DNA of 64,000 nt from CBDUXT01 sp965371245 (GTDB lineage: Bacteria > Planctomycetota > Phycisphaerae > UBA1845), in assembly GCA_965371245.1 (NCBI GenBank), contig CBDUXT010000003.1, positions 1-64,000 on the forward strand. Reading direction: 5' to 3'. Within the stretch, counting starts at the first letter, position 1, and each line of letters opens with the position of its first letter. The translations under genes and the position numbers were made by a program. Positions 33,890-42,705 of this stretch are shown here, piece by piece. The notes under the pieces are model-generated. The model was not told where the DNA came from. It did not search any database and saw only the letters and a program-made list of their open reading frames with translations.

Positions 33890-34374
33890 CCAAAATGCTC
33901 CAGCCGTGTAACAACCCCACCCGTTCTTGAGCGATCCGAAGGGTTCCGACCGTCTCTGAGCGTATCGAGCCTGTCAGCCTACGCGGGCGGAGCGTAGCAT
34001 TCAACGCAACCAGGCCCGCCGGACGGATGCTTGATGACGAGGGTAGACACCGCAAAATGTCCGAAAATGTCCCTCCATACCCGCTTCAGCCGCGCAGGAT
34101 GCTCCAGGCCAACCAGTTGAGCCGCGGTGGTCGATGAGAAGGCAGGGCGAGAGTCGCACCCCTTCGCCAGACCAGGCGTAGACGTTACGGTGGGTCATAC
34201 ACGCTGGACCCAATCCGTTTGCAACCCTATAATTTGGGGGGCTTCGGGAACACAGGCGAAACGATCGGGGTCGAACGGACCGGGGGCTATGGTTTTCTCG
34301 GTGTCGAAACCGATAGCACCTTCGTGAGTCGTGTCGCACGGATGCCGTGTGGAATCAACGCTTAAGGAGTGAAG
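33890..34374. other. divergent intergenic region between uvrA and the S41 protease
   Basis: About 485 bases, no reading frame of merit. It holds a TATAAT at 34228-34233 on the plus strand. Little else is recognisable; a LexA-type box before uvrA was not found by eye. Confidence 0.4.
34228..34233 (+). promoter_or_regulatory. possible -10 element of the S41 protease gene
   Basis: A perfect TATAAT within GC-rich surroundings, 141 bases upstream of the start codon. The corresponding -35 (TGGACC at 34205) is weak. It would give a leader of about 135 nt. Confidence 0.3.
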
Positions 34375-36699
34375 ATGCAACGCATGTCGGATCAAGTCGG
34401 TCGGTGGTCGAGATGGACCCTTCTTACTTGGATGCTCCTCGCGTTGGTGCCGTCGGCCTTGGCGGATCGCTCGGCCGACACCGCACGGGCCACGCCGGAG
34501 TCGCTCTGGAAGGAGACGATCAGCAAGGTCACCAAGGGCGACTTCGCGGGTGCGACCGACGCGATACGGGCATTGCATAGCGGCGATGAGCTGACTCAGC
34601 AGGTTCAGGCCTGGCTCGAGGAGCACGAGGCCAAGGAGGCCGCACGCCGCGAAATCGACCAGGCCGATCTGGAGCGGTTCATCGGATACGCCAAGGCCCG
34701 TATCGAGCGCAAGGAGTATTGGCGAGCGCTGGACCAGGCTTTGGCGGCCCTGGACTGCGCCCACGACCAGGAGACCTTCCTGCAAAGTGCTTGGCTACTC
34801 GACCTGGCGAATGAGGCCGTAGCCATTGCACAAGAACATCGCAAGGACAGTGAGTGGCGAAAGGTGTGGCAGATCTACGGGCGGCTGAGTGCGCTGTTCG
34901 AAGGCGAGCCGCGTTACCGGAAGCTGGAACGTGAGGCCATTACGCACCTGCGCCTCGAGGCCATGTTCAAGGAGGGCTCCCACTGGGAGGAAACGATCGA
35001 GCGGGTCCGCTGGAGCGACGCAACCAACGCCCTCACCTACATCGGGAAGTACTACGTTGAGCCGGCCGATTTCAAGAGTATCACCGAGGCCGGGCTCGAG
35101 CAGTTGCTGCTTCTAGCCGATTCCAAGACCGCCCGTGAGGCACTGGCGAACCTTGCGGATGAGGACGACCGAAACGACTTCAAGGCGCGAATCCGGACCC
35201 GGCTCAAGCAGGTCCAGGAGGCAGCGTCGCTGGACAAGACCGATTGTGTCCGCCACTTCCGCCGCGTGGTCAGGAACATCAACGCCGAAACGGTTCGTCT
35301 ACCGGAGGAGCTACTGGTCTCCGAGTTGATGCGCGGGGCGCTGAGCCCGCTCGATGACTACACCAACATCTATTGGCCACGGGCAAGCCGCGAGTTCGAC
35401 AAGCAGACCCGCGGGAACTTCGTCGGCGTCGGCATCTCCATCATCTCCAACCGAGAAGGAGAAGTCGAGGTTCGCTCACCCATGGAGGACAGCCCGGCCT
35501 ATCGCGCAGGCATCCAGGCCGGCGACATCATCACCAAGTCGGAGTCTGACGGCAAGGTGACCGAGCTGAAAGGACTTTCCATCAACAAGGTCGTCGATGT
35601 CATCACCGGACCCAAGGGAACACCGGTCACGCTGACGATCCGTCGCAACGACGAAGAGATCGAGTTCCCGCTGGTTCGTGCCCGTGTCAAGATTCGCTCG
35701 GTCAAGGGCATTCGGCGCGACCCGCTGGACGAAGAACGCTGGGACCATTGGCTTGATCGGGAGCACAGCATCGGCTATGTGCGCGTCACCGCGTTCCAAA
35801 AAAACACCGTCGAGGACGTGGCCAATGTGCTGAGCGAGTTGTCGGCGGAAGGACTCAAGGGCCTGGTGCTCGATCTACGCGGTAACCCGGGCGGTCTGCT
35901 TGATTCCGCGTGGGAAATGTCGAGTCTGTTCCTGAAGCGGGGAGACGGCGTCGTCAGCACCAAGGGCCGCATCAAGAGTGAGGACCAGAACTTCGAGACG
36001 CTGACCACCGGCCCGTTCTCCGATGTGCCCCTTATCGTCCTGGTGGATGACCGTAGCGCCAGCGCCTCAGAGATCGTTTCCGGCGCCGTGCGCGATAACC
36101 GGCGGGGCCTCGTCGTCGGCGAGCGGACGTTTGGGAAGTTCAGCGTACAAAACCTCATCGGCCTGGGCAGGTCGGGCGCGAAGCTCAAGCTGACCACGGC
36201 GAAATACTACCTCCCGAATGGGGACTCCCTTCACCGCAGCCCCGGTGCCAGGACATGGGGCGTGACGCCCGACATCCCCGTTCGGCTCGTGAGATGGGAA
36301 AAGACGAACGTCCGTCTGAAGCAGCGGGACGCGGAGCTACTTGGTCCGCCGAAGCCGATCGTGAAGAAATCGGACGACAAGACCGACGAGAAGGACGCAA
36401 CCGCCGACAAGACAGCGGAAGCCGGCGGTGATAAGGAGAAGGCCCCAAAGGACGACAAAGCGAAAGACACCGAGACAGCCCCGACGGTAGACAAAGATAC
36501 GGAAGTCGTCGCCACGGCTGAAGAACCTGAGGAGGACAAGCTTCCGCCGCTCCTGCAACCGGACGAGAACAACCGGCCGAAGGTGGACCCGCAGCTCGAC
36601 ACGGCGCTGCTCCTGATGCGCGTGACGGTCGTCGGACAGTCCAAGCCGAAGTTCGTCATAGCCGAACCGAAGAAGGAGACGCAACCGGCCCGGCCGTAA
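34375..36699 (+). CDS. C-terminal processing peptidase (S41) with PDZ domain
   Basis: A protein of 774 residues with an N-terminal signal or anchor helix (about 14-30). A helical repeat-like region (about 35-300) is followed by a PDZ domain (about 340-430, GVGISIISN and AGIQAGDIIT) and an S41 protease domain with the nucleophile in DRSASASEIVSGA and the general-base Lys in GERTFGKFS. The last 110 residues are a charged Lys/Asp/Glu linker plus a short globular end. Such serine/lysine-dyad proteases trim or degrade periplasmic proteins. The ATG at 34375 has AAGGAG at 34364-34369. The long N-terminal helical region is larger than in standard CtpA. Confidence 0.88.
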   Translation: MQRMSDQVGRWSRWTLLTWMLLALVPSALADRSADTARATPESLWKETISKVTKGDFAGATDAIRALHSGDELTQQVQAWLEEHEAKEAARREIDQADLERFIGYAKARIERKEYWRALDQALAALDCAHDQETFLQSAWLLDLANEAVAIAQEHRKDSEWRKVWQIYGRLSALFEGEPRYRKLEREAITHLRLEAMFKEGSHWEETIERVRWSDATNALTYIGKYYVEPADFKSITEAGLEQLLLLADSKTAREALANLADEDDRNDFKARIRTRLKQVQEAASLDKTDCVRHFRRVVRNINAETVRLPEELLVSELMRGALSPLDDYTNIYWPRASREFDKQTRGNFVGVGISIISNREGEVEVRSPMEDSPAYRAGIQAGDIITKSESDGKVTELKGLSINKVVDVITGPKGTPVTLTIRRNDEEIEFPLVRARVKIRSVKGIRRDPLDEERWDHWLDREHSIGYVRVTAFQKNTVEDVANVLSELSAEGLKGLVLDLRGNPGGLLDSAWEMSSLFLKRGDGVVSTKGRIKSEDQNFETLTTGPFSDVPLIVLVDDRSASASEIVSGAVRDNRRGLVVGERTFGKFSVQNLIGLGRSGAKLKLTTAKYYLPNGDSLHRSPGARTWGVTPDIPVRLVRWEKTNVRLKQRDAELLGPPKPIVKKSDDKTDEKDATADKTAEAGGDKEKAPKDDKAKDTETAPTVDKDTEVVATAEEPEEDKLPPLLQPDENNRPKVDPQLDTALLLMRVTVVGQSKPKFVIAEPKKETQPARP

Positions 36700-36727
36700 C
36701 ACCACCCGTTTGTTGAAGCCGCTTCAG

Positions 36728-36760
36728 CGCTCCGGCGAGTTGATCTCGCCGGAGCGTTTT
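36728..36760 (+). terminator. intrinsic terminator of the S41 protease gene
   Basis: A perfect 12-base stem CGCTCCGGCGAG (36728-36739) pairs with CTCGCCGGAGCG (36745-36756) over a 5-base loop, followed by TTTTC. It lies 29 bases after the stop. Confidence 0.9.
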
Positions 36761-36915
36761 CTTGTTGAGGCTCGCCAGTGGGAAGCTCTCTTCCCTCAGT
36801 TGTTTAGCCCCGTTCAGTCCGAAACCCCCGCGTGCTCGCGCACCGTCGGCTGCCCGCCGCACGTGCGCCGGTGAATCCGCTTGACCCCCGCATAGGCCTG
36901 ACCTAGATTTGCTGC

Positions 36916-37926
36916 ATGACAGCGATGAACGCCATGGAACGGATGTCCGCGGTGCTTGCCGGGCAACAAGCCGACCGCCCGCCGGTAAGCTTTTGGTTCC
37001 ACTTCCCGCCGGCCTGCCAGAGTGGGTCGGCCGCAGTCGATGCCCACCTCGAACACCTCAGCCGCTTTCGTCTCGATTTCCTCAAGATCATGAACGACAA
37101 CCCGTATCCGACACGGCGACCGATCAAAAGCGCCGCCGACCTGCGCGATCTGCCCGTTCTTCTGGGCGACGAGGACGGCTATCATCACCAGCTTGAACTC
37201 ATCCGCACCTTGGCCAAGGAGTTGTCCGGGCAGGTGCTGCTGACGACGACGCTCTTCCATGCATGGGCCATCCTGCGAAGGCTGGTGACGCCCCGGACCT
37301 CCGAGGTGCATCATCCGCCGAAGCTCGGTGGCTCGGTTACGCCGGTGGACCAGCGCATGAGCGAGCTGCTCCGCGAGGATCGAACGGCCGTAGCCATGGC
37401 GCTCGACACCATCGCGGCCTCGCAGGCGAATTTCGCCAAGCGGTGCGTCGAGGCCGGCGCGGACGGTGTCTTCCTCAGCGTTCGGGACGACTGGGTGGAT
37501 AACGAGGCCAACGGCAAGGGAACGTACGACGAGATCGTGCGAATCGGGGATGGTCAGATTCTCACGGCCGTCGCCGGTGCGAAGCTCAACATGCTACACG
37601 TGTGCGGCGTTCCGCAAGATTTTGACGCGTTCGCGAGTTATCCGGTGCATGTCATCAACTGGGCGGATCGGGCGGCCGGACCCGCGATCGGCCAGGTGAT
37701 CGATCGTATGTCGGCCATCGCCTGTGGCGGCGTGGACAACCTCGACACCCTGCCCAATGGGTCACCCGGCGCGGTGCGCGAGGAGGTACGCGACACGCTT
37801 CGCCAGGCCGGCACGCGACCGGTTATCATCTCTGCCGGCTGTACGTTCGACCCGGAGCTGGTTTCCGAAGAGAATCTTCACGCGATGGTCGATGCCGCCC
37901 GCGAAGGGGGCATCGGCGCGGGGTAG
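36916..37926 (+). CDS. uroporphyrinogen-decarboxylase-family protein
   Basis: A protein of 336 residues with the URO-D/MtaA/CmuA TIM-barrel fold. It begins with NAMERMSAVLAG, includes RPPVSFWFHF, and later has AGADGVFLS, NMLHVCG, VINWADRAAG and GCTFDPEL. Planctomycetes carry many such paralogues whose roles (methyltransferase-like or cobalamin-linked) are unknown. It is less likely to be the haem-pathway HemE itself, because the usual N-terminal arginine pair (RPVWxMRQAG) is not present. The ATG at 36925 is an alternative start. Confidence 0.8.
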   Translation: MTAMNAMERMSAVLAGQQADRPPVSFWFHFPPACQSGSAAVDAHLEHLSRFRLDFLKIMNDNPYPTRRPIKSAADLRDLPVLLGDEDGYHHQLELIRTLAKELSGQVLLTTTLFHAWAILRRLVTPRTSEVHHPPKLGGSVTPVDQRMSELLREDRTAVAMALDTIAASQANFAKRCVEAGADGVFLSVRDDWVDNEANGKGTYDEIVRIGDGQILTAVAGAKLNMLHVCGVPQDFDAFASYPVHVINWADRAAGPAIGQVIDRMSAIACGGVDNLDTLPNGSPGAVREEVRDTLRQAGTRPVIISAGCTFDPELVSEENLHAMVDAAREGGIGAG

Positions 37927-37968
37927 GCGTGGTCGCGAGCAATCCACGAGGTATTGGGTTGTCCATCA

Positions 37969-38037
37969 TCAGTTGTCAGCGATCATCCGACGACTCATCA
38001 GGACGTACTGACAACTGATAACTGATAACTGATGACT
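37969..38037. repeat. inverted repeat and tandem TGATAAC heptamers
   Basis: TCAGTTGTCAG (37969-37979) is matched by CTGACAACTGA (38008-38018), followed by three tandem copies of the heptamer ACTGATA. AT-rich for this genome. It lies just upstream of ndk and could affect its leader, or be a dispersed element. Confidence 0.6.
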
Positions 38038-38061
38038 GTTTTCTCTTTGAGGACGACGAAG

Positions 38062-38523
38062 TTGGAACGCACATTGATCATTCTCAAGCCCGACGCACTT
38101 CAGCGGCGCCTTGCCGGTCGTCTCATCCAGCGCTTCGAGGACAAAGGCCTCACCCTCGCGGGGATGAAGCTGATGCACATCTCGCGCGAGTTGGCCGAGC
38201 GACACTACGCCCCGCACAAGGAAAAACCGTTCTACCCGCCGCTCATCGACTACATCACCAGCGCACCGGTGATCGTCATGGTGCTGCAAGGCGAACGTTG
38301 CATCGACATCGCGCGGGCGCTGATGGGCAAGACGTTCGGCTATGAGGCGACCCCCGGTACCATTCGAGGCGACTTCGGCGCCAGTCGATCCTACAATCTG
38401 GTACACGGCAGCGACGCCCCGGAAACGGCCGAGACGGAGATCGCTCTTTACTTCAGCAAGGACGAGCTGCTCGACTACAACCCAGCCGGGAGCGAGTGGG
38501 TCTTTCCCAAGAGCGACGACTGA
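38062..38523 (+). CDS. ndk: nucleoside diphosphate kinase
   Basis: A protein of 153 residues that moves the gamma-phosphate from ATP to other NDPs and dNDPs through a phospho-histidine. The family N-terminus ERTLIILKPDA is present, then RALMGKTFG and GTIRGDFG. The catalytic His is in NLVHGSD (residue 115), with ETAETEIALYF near the end. The TTG at 38062 was chosen over the ATG at 38032 because it gives the canonical N-terminus and has GAGGA at 38049-38053, eight bases away. The upstream ATG falls in repeat sequence. Confidence 0.93.
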   Translation: MERTLIILKPDALQRRLAGRLIQRFEDKGLTLAGMKLMHISRELAERHYAPHKEKPFYPPLIDYITSAPVIVMVLQGERCIDIARALMGKTFGYEATPGTIRGDFGASRSYNLVHGSDAPETAETEIALYFSKDELLDYNPAGSEWVFPKSDD

Positions 38524-38612
38524 CCCGCGCGGCTTTAGCCCCGGCGGACTTGCGTCCACCGGAACGTTTCCGCCTGTCGAATGGCCACGCAGGCTAAAGC
38601 CCTCGGCTCAGG
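38524..38612. repeat. diverged palindromic repeats between ndk and the next gene
   Basis: CCGCGCGGCTTTAGCCCCGGCGGAC resembles the GCGGGCTTCAGCCCGC family. A second block, GCAGGCTAAAGCCCTCGGCTC, is its partial inverse, so the two may fold back on each other. Confidence 0.5.
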
Positions 38613-38632
38613 TCGGAGATGGCGCTATTTCG

Positions 38633-39304
38633 ATGTCGCCCGCTCAGTTTGTTGAACCCATCCCGCTCACCCCGGCGCTGAGTCCCGACGGATCCATCGA
38701 CGAAGACCTTTACTGCCTCGAATGCGGATACAACCTGCGCGGGTTGTCCGGCGACCCGATCCGCTGCCCGGAATGCGGCGCGCGAAACGACCTGGGCACC
38801 ATCGCCATCCCCGCCATCTACATCCAGAAGGCGCTTCGCGAAATGGAAACCGCACCGACCGGGTGCGTGGCATCGGCGTTCGCGGGAGCCACCTGCGGCG
38901 CCGTCGCCTGGCTTGTGGGCGAGATCGACTTCGCATTGTGGTCAACCGCCATCGTGGGAATCCTCGTTGCGGCCTGGTGCGCTACATACATCGCCATGCG
39001 CAACACCTACGAAGACCAGCCGGGGTGGCGCCGCATCCTCGGGGACTTCCACCTGGCCACGCTGTTTTGCACGGTGGTCATCCCATTGAGCGCCCTGGCT
39101 CTGTGGGCCGTCGATCGGCCTTACCCATCAACCGGGTTCGGTCCCGTGTGCGCCGGTGTTGTGACCGTTTCCGTCCCCTGCCTTGTGGTCGGCCTGCGGG
39201 TGTACGCTGCGGCGCGGAAACGAATCGCCGTCATGCAGCGCGACGCGGCCGTCCGGATGGCTCGGGAGATCCTAGGGCGTGAACTACGCCGCGCGCCGCA
39301 GTAA
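38633..39304 (+). CDS. zinc-ribbon membrane protein
   Basis: A protein of 223 residues. The cytoplasmic N-terminus holds a zinc ribbon (CLECGYNLRGLSG and CPECG) at about residues 24-45. It is followed by four membrane helices (about 75-95, 100-120, 140-160, 165-190) and a basic helical tail. The CxxCGYNLRGL pattern is common in planctomycete membrane proteins of unknown role. The ATG at 38633 is close to the ribbon and was preferred over an upstream extension. Confidence 0.65.
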   Translation: MSPAQFVEPIPLTPALSPDGSIDEDLYCLECGYNLRGLSGDPIRCPECGARNDLGTIAIPAIYIQKALREMETAPTGCVASAFAGATCGAVAWLVGEIDFALWSTAIVGILVAAWCATYIAMRNTYEDQPGWRRILGDFHLATLFCTVVIPLSALALWAVDRPYPSTGFGPVCAGVVTVSVPCLVVGLRVYAAARKRIAVMQRDAAVRMAREILGRELRRAPQ

Positions 39305-39582
39305 GGCCCTCTTTGCCTAAGCGCTAGCGTGCGTCCCGGACGCACCTTTTTTCTCATCCAGCCTCGGTTGCAACCTTTCCACCGTCATGCCAGACCCCAA
39401 CGGTCCTGCCACACACGGACGCACCCTACGGCCGCAGTCCCGTGCCACACCGCGTTCATCCGTCGCCCCCCGGCTTTGCCTGAAGCAATGCCCGCTGTCA
39501 ACGCTTGGAACCCTACTGCTTTCGCATCATAATGTCTGCGTCTCTTGATTGGTCTGTTGGAGCCCAAGTCTTGCCGGCGAAA

Positions 39583-40236
39583 ATGATTCCGTACGAGTTC
39601 CTTCGGCGAAGCGCCGGCGAGAGCCTTGCGCGCGCTGAGGAGCTTCTCCACGAACTGACGGCACGCAGAAGCTGTCGCTTTTTCTCCGCCGAGCCCGTCC
39701 CGCGTGACCTGATCGAACGCGTCATCGGCGTGGCCCACACCGCGCCAAGCGGCGCCAACCGAAAGCCGTGGCGGTTTGTGGTCGTCGATGATCCCGAACT
39801 GAAGCGCGCGATTCGCGCGGCGGCCGAAAAGGAGGAGCGGGAGAACTACGATCGTCGCTTCCCGCAGGAATGGCTCGACGCGCTGAAGCCGATCGGAACG
39901 GACGCGAATAAACCGTTCCTGGAGATCGCCCCCTTCCTGGTCGTGCTCTTCCGTATCGATTGGGTGTCGATCGACGGACAGAGGGTCCACAACTACTACC
40001 CGTCCGAATCCACGGGCATCGCGGCGGGCATGTTCCTGATGGCCTGCCAACAGGTCGGCCTCGCGACGCTCACCCACACGCCCAGTCCCATGGGATTTCT
40101 GCGCGACCTGCTCGGGCGCCCGGCCAACGAGAAGCCGTATCTGCTGATTCCGGTCGGCTACCCGGACGCTGATTGCGAAGTGCCGGATTTGCCGAAGAAG
40201 CCGCTTGGCGAAGCGCTTCAGTGGAATGGAGGTTAG
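39583..40236 (+). CDS. nitroreductase, iodotyrosine-deiodinase-like
   Basis: A flavin-dependent protein of 217 residues. RRSCRFF (flavin phosphate contact), APSGANRKPWRFVVVDD, EKEERENYDRR (active-site lid resembling the Glu-Tyr-Lys triad region), WLDALKPIGTDANKP, and a C-terminal PVGYP with the flavin-binding tail match the IYD group of the nitroreductase superfamily. Bacterial members reductively dehalogenate tyrosines or related phenols; the substrate here is untested. The ATG at 39583 (MIPYEF) matches the family N-terminus better than the one at 39532. It stands alone. Confidence 0.82.
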   Translation: MIPYEFLRRSAGESLARAEELLHELTARRSCRFFSAEPVPRDLIERVIGVAHTAPSGANRKPWRFVVVDDPELKRAIRAAAEKEERENYDRRFPQEWLDALKPIGTDANKPFLEIAPFLVVLFRIDWVSIDGQRVHNYYPSESTGIAAGMFLMACQQVGLATLTHTPSPMGFLRDLLGRPANEKPYLLIPVGYPDADCEVPDLPKKPLGEALQWNGG

Positions 40237-40256
40237 CGCATTCACCTTTTCTTCGT

Positions 40257-40287
40257 CTTGAGCCGCGGGCTTCAGCCCGCGCGGACG
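40257..40287. repeat. GC-rich palindromic repeat (GCGGGCTTCAGCCCGC family)
   Basis: The third close copy of the element at 12660 and 13464, with the same GAGCC and GCGGAC flanks. It lies 20 bases after the nitroreductase stop, and a further GC palindrome with GCGAAGCGCGGGCATGA follows to about 40350. Confidence 0.75.
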
Positions 40288-40394
40288 TTTGACGCTCCAA
40301 AGCCTTACAGTGGCTGGCAGCCCCAAGCGAAGCGCGGGCATGAAGGCTCGGGGCACAAGGCCGCACGTTGCGGCGTGGCATCCGCTTGGCCGCG

Positions 40395-41159
40395 CTATGT
40401 CTGCAAGCCGGACCCGGCATGCATGAGCGCTGCGGCTGCGCACACGGCGACTGCGGCCGTTTCGCTGCGCAGCGTGGTGGGAGATAGTGTCACCGAGACG
40501 GCACCGGACGTACGCAACAGGGTGCGTTCCGCCGCCGACCAACCTCCCTCGGGGCCGACCCATACCAAGATGGACGCCCACTCGGGGAGCCCGGACAGGA
40601 ATCGATGGAAGGGCAGCAGGGTGACGCCGGCCACGGGCGTCCCTTCCTGTTCCTCGACGTCGGCCATCGCCGTGCTTTGGAACTCGCCGACTCGCTTGAC
40701 GGACTCCGCCAGAGGCTGCGTGTTCTCGATCGCCGGTACCCAGGCTCGCCCCGACTGTTTGGCGGCCTCAATCGCTCGGCGAGACATCCGCTCTACCGTG
40801 GAGGCACCCGGCTTGTTCAAGCTCCTTTCGGACAGGATCGGCCAAATGGCCGCAACGCCCAGTTCGGTGCATTTTTCGACGAGATACGTCTGGCGATGGG
40901 GCTTTCCCAGTGCGACGGCCAGCGTGACGCGAACCGCCAGGTCGAACGGGCGGTTTCGAAGGTCGCGGGCTTCGACAACCACCCCCCGCCGATCGACCCG
41001 GGCGATCACCCCGTCGGCCTCGGTTCCCTTGCCGTCGAAGACGATCACCTCGGTCCCCGGCTCCGCCCGAAGGACTGTGCGAAGATGGTGAGACTCCTCC
41101 GACGGCAGGGCGATAGGCCCCGTGGCAAGGGCCGGGCAATAGACGCGAGGGCGACGCAT
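40395..41159 (-). CDS. rsmE: 16S rRNA (uracil-1498-N3)-methyltransferase RsmE
   Basis: A SPOUT-class methyltransferase of 254 residues that methylates U1498 of 16S rRNA. HHLRTVLR in the PUA-like N-terminal domain is followed by a trefoil-knot C-terminal domain with KCTELGV, the knot loop VGPEGGWSAAE, and the final LRSETAAVAV. The ATG at 41159 begins just before the family N-terminus (MRRPRVY); the frame remains open further upstream but lacks similarity. Its start region faces the 41345 gene. Confidence 0.9.
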   Translation of the reverse strand: MRRPRVYCPALATGPIALPSEESHHLRTVLRAEPGTEVIVFDGKGTEADGVIARVDRRGVVVEARDLRNRPFDLAVRVTLAVALGKPHRQTYLVEKCTELGVAAIWPILSERSLNKPGASTVERMSRRAIEAAKQSGRAWVPAIENTQPLAESVKRVGEFQSTAMADVEEQEGTPVAGVTLLPFHRFLSGLPEWASILVWVGPEGGWSAAERTLLRTSGAVSVTLSPTTLRSETAAVAVCAAAALMHAGSGLQT

Positions 41160-41344
41160 CGAGTGAATTATCACCGTGCGGGGGGGGGCGGCAACTTTAC
41201 CGGACTGCCCCTGCGGGCCGATAGAAGCTACGAGGCTGTCGCAGGTGGCCCCGGGGCGATCGGTCGATCCGCGTGCCGTCGTCGATGGACCCCGTTTCGG
41301 CACGCCTCGCACGCCCGACGCAGTAGCGTCGGCGATATCATGAC

Positions 41345-42187
41345 ATGACCGACGACCAAAGCTCAGATCAATCACCATCCGACCCCCTCGACCCGATGGG
41401 CTCCGAGATGATCTCGGAGACTGATCTGGACGACGTTTTGGCGCAGGCCTCGTCGTTGGCGGCCGATTTGTCGCAGGAAATCGGCCAGGACGCGGGATCA
41501 CCCGCGGCGGGTACCGCCCCCCTCGATGGCGGCTCCACGGATGCCACCGTCGAGGTCGGGTTGGACGAACTCGAACGGTTGGTGGCCGCCACCCGCGAGG
41601 AGTTGGATGGGTCCGATGGGGAGGCAGCCGCGCCCGATCCGCCCAGCGAGGAACCGGCGGACCTCGCCGTCCCCGACTTTATGTCGGAGTTCACGGAGCC
41701 CTCGCCGCCGCCGCCGCCCGACGAGCCGGATGGTCCTGATGAACTGCCGCCACCGCCAGCCGCTCTCGACGAACCGCCGCCGCCCGCGGCGATCGCGGCC
41801 CCGAACGACTCGCAGGTGGTTTCCGATCCGAGTTTGGGGATCGTGGCGACCGGGACCGTAAAGCAAGAAGCGCCCCCTGAGCCGCTGGGGGTTGTGGGCA
41901 CCCAGTCGCCCGTGGTGGCCGAGGACACTTCATCCCCAAAGGTCGATGACAGCGCCGTTGAGGCGCCGACGGAGCCGACCGTCAGCAAGCGGGTTGCCTT
42001 GGTACGCGCGATCGTCGCCAAGGCCGGACCGATCCTGTTAATTGTATGTGACCACGGCGTGTCGCTCTTGGAAAAGATCGATCGTCCGCTCCAGCGGATC
42101 GGGCAGGTGCCGCGACGCTTGCTGGGTTGGTTGGCCATCGCCACGCTGGGTACGTCTCTGGTTGCCTTCATCGTCTCGGCCTTCTAA
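41345..42187 (+). CDS. acidic, proline-rich membrane-anchored protein
   Basis: A protein of 280 residues. The N-terminal 200 residues are acidic and low-complexity, with a short amphipathic helix (about 75-90, LDELERLVAATREEL) and a Pro-rich stretch (about 120-150, several runs of five prolines). The C-terminus holds a likely amphipathic/in-plane helix and a terminal membrane helix (about 258-279). No family is recognised. It lies upstream of yidD by about 100 bases on the same strand, so a link to membrane-protein biogenesis is possible but only positional. Confidence 0.6.
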   Translation: MTDDQSSDQSPSDPLDPMGSEMISETDLDDVLAQASSLAADLSQEIGQDAGSPAAGTAPLDGGSTDATVEVGLDELERLVAATREELDGSDGEAAAPDPPSEEPADLAVPDFMSEFTEPSPPPPPDEPDGPDELPPPPAALDEPPPPAAIAAPNDSQVVSDPSLGIVATGTVKQEAPPEPLGVVGTQSPVVAEDTSSPKVDDSAVEAPTEPTVSKRVALVRAIVAKAGPILLIVCDHGVSLLEKIDRPLQRIGQVPRRLLGWLAIATLGTSLVAFIVSAF

Positions 42188-42284
42188 ACTCGCCAAGAAC
42201 CTGAACCCACCAGGACGTGAGAAGCGAGAGCATGCCCCTTGAACGTCCCGGCGTTTTGACGTTTTCACGCTTGGATCATAGACC

Positions 42285-42617
42285 ATGAATTCGCCCGCCG
42301 CGGCTGCGTCGTCCCCTGCCGGAAGGTTGACTCGTGTCCTCGTCTTCGTGCTTTGCCTGATCGTGCGTGCCTACCAGGTCATGGTTCGACCTTTGCTGGT
42401 GGGGCAATGCAAGTTCTACCCGACCTGCAGCGACTATGCGGCCGGCGCGCTTCAAGAACACGGCCCGTGGCGAGGGCTTCTTCTGATCGGGCGGCGAGTC
42501 GCCCGATGTCACCCATTCTCGCCCGGAGGGATCGACCTCGTTCCCGTCCGGTCGTCGTCGGCCGCCGCCGGGGACGGTCTGGATTCACCTCACACCAGTC
42601 AAGATAGCGTTCGATAA
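42285..42617 (+). CDS. yidD: membrane protein insertion efficiency factor YidD
   Basis: A protein of 110 residues. An amphipathic or membrane helix (about 15-35) is followed by the YidD core CKFYPTCSDYAAGALQEHG, then RVARCHPFSPGGIDLVP, all characteristic. The three conserved cysteines are present. YidD assists YidC-dependent insertion of inner-membrane proteins. The usual neighbours rpmH, rnpA and yidC are absent, so it is unlinked here. The tail (about 88-110) is a variable extension. Confidence 0.92.
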   Translation: MNSPAAAASSPAGRLTRVLVFVLCLIVRAYQVMVRPLLVGQCKFYPTCSDYAAGALQEHGPWRGLLLIGRRVARCHPFSPGGIDLVPVRSSSAAAGDGLDSPHTSQDSVR

Positions 42618-42705
42618 GAACCGTACCGGCGCTGTCACGGCATCGCGGCGATGTCGCTGATCGCAGGGGCGCTCCCTGCGCGCGGCGTCATCCGGATGCG
42701 AGCCG

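Noticed and set aside
33890..34374. LexA/SOS box upstream of uvrA
   Set aside because: No convincing inverted SOS motif of known type could be seen, and planctomycete LexA sites are too variable to call by eye.
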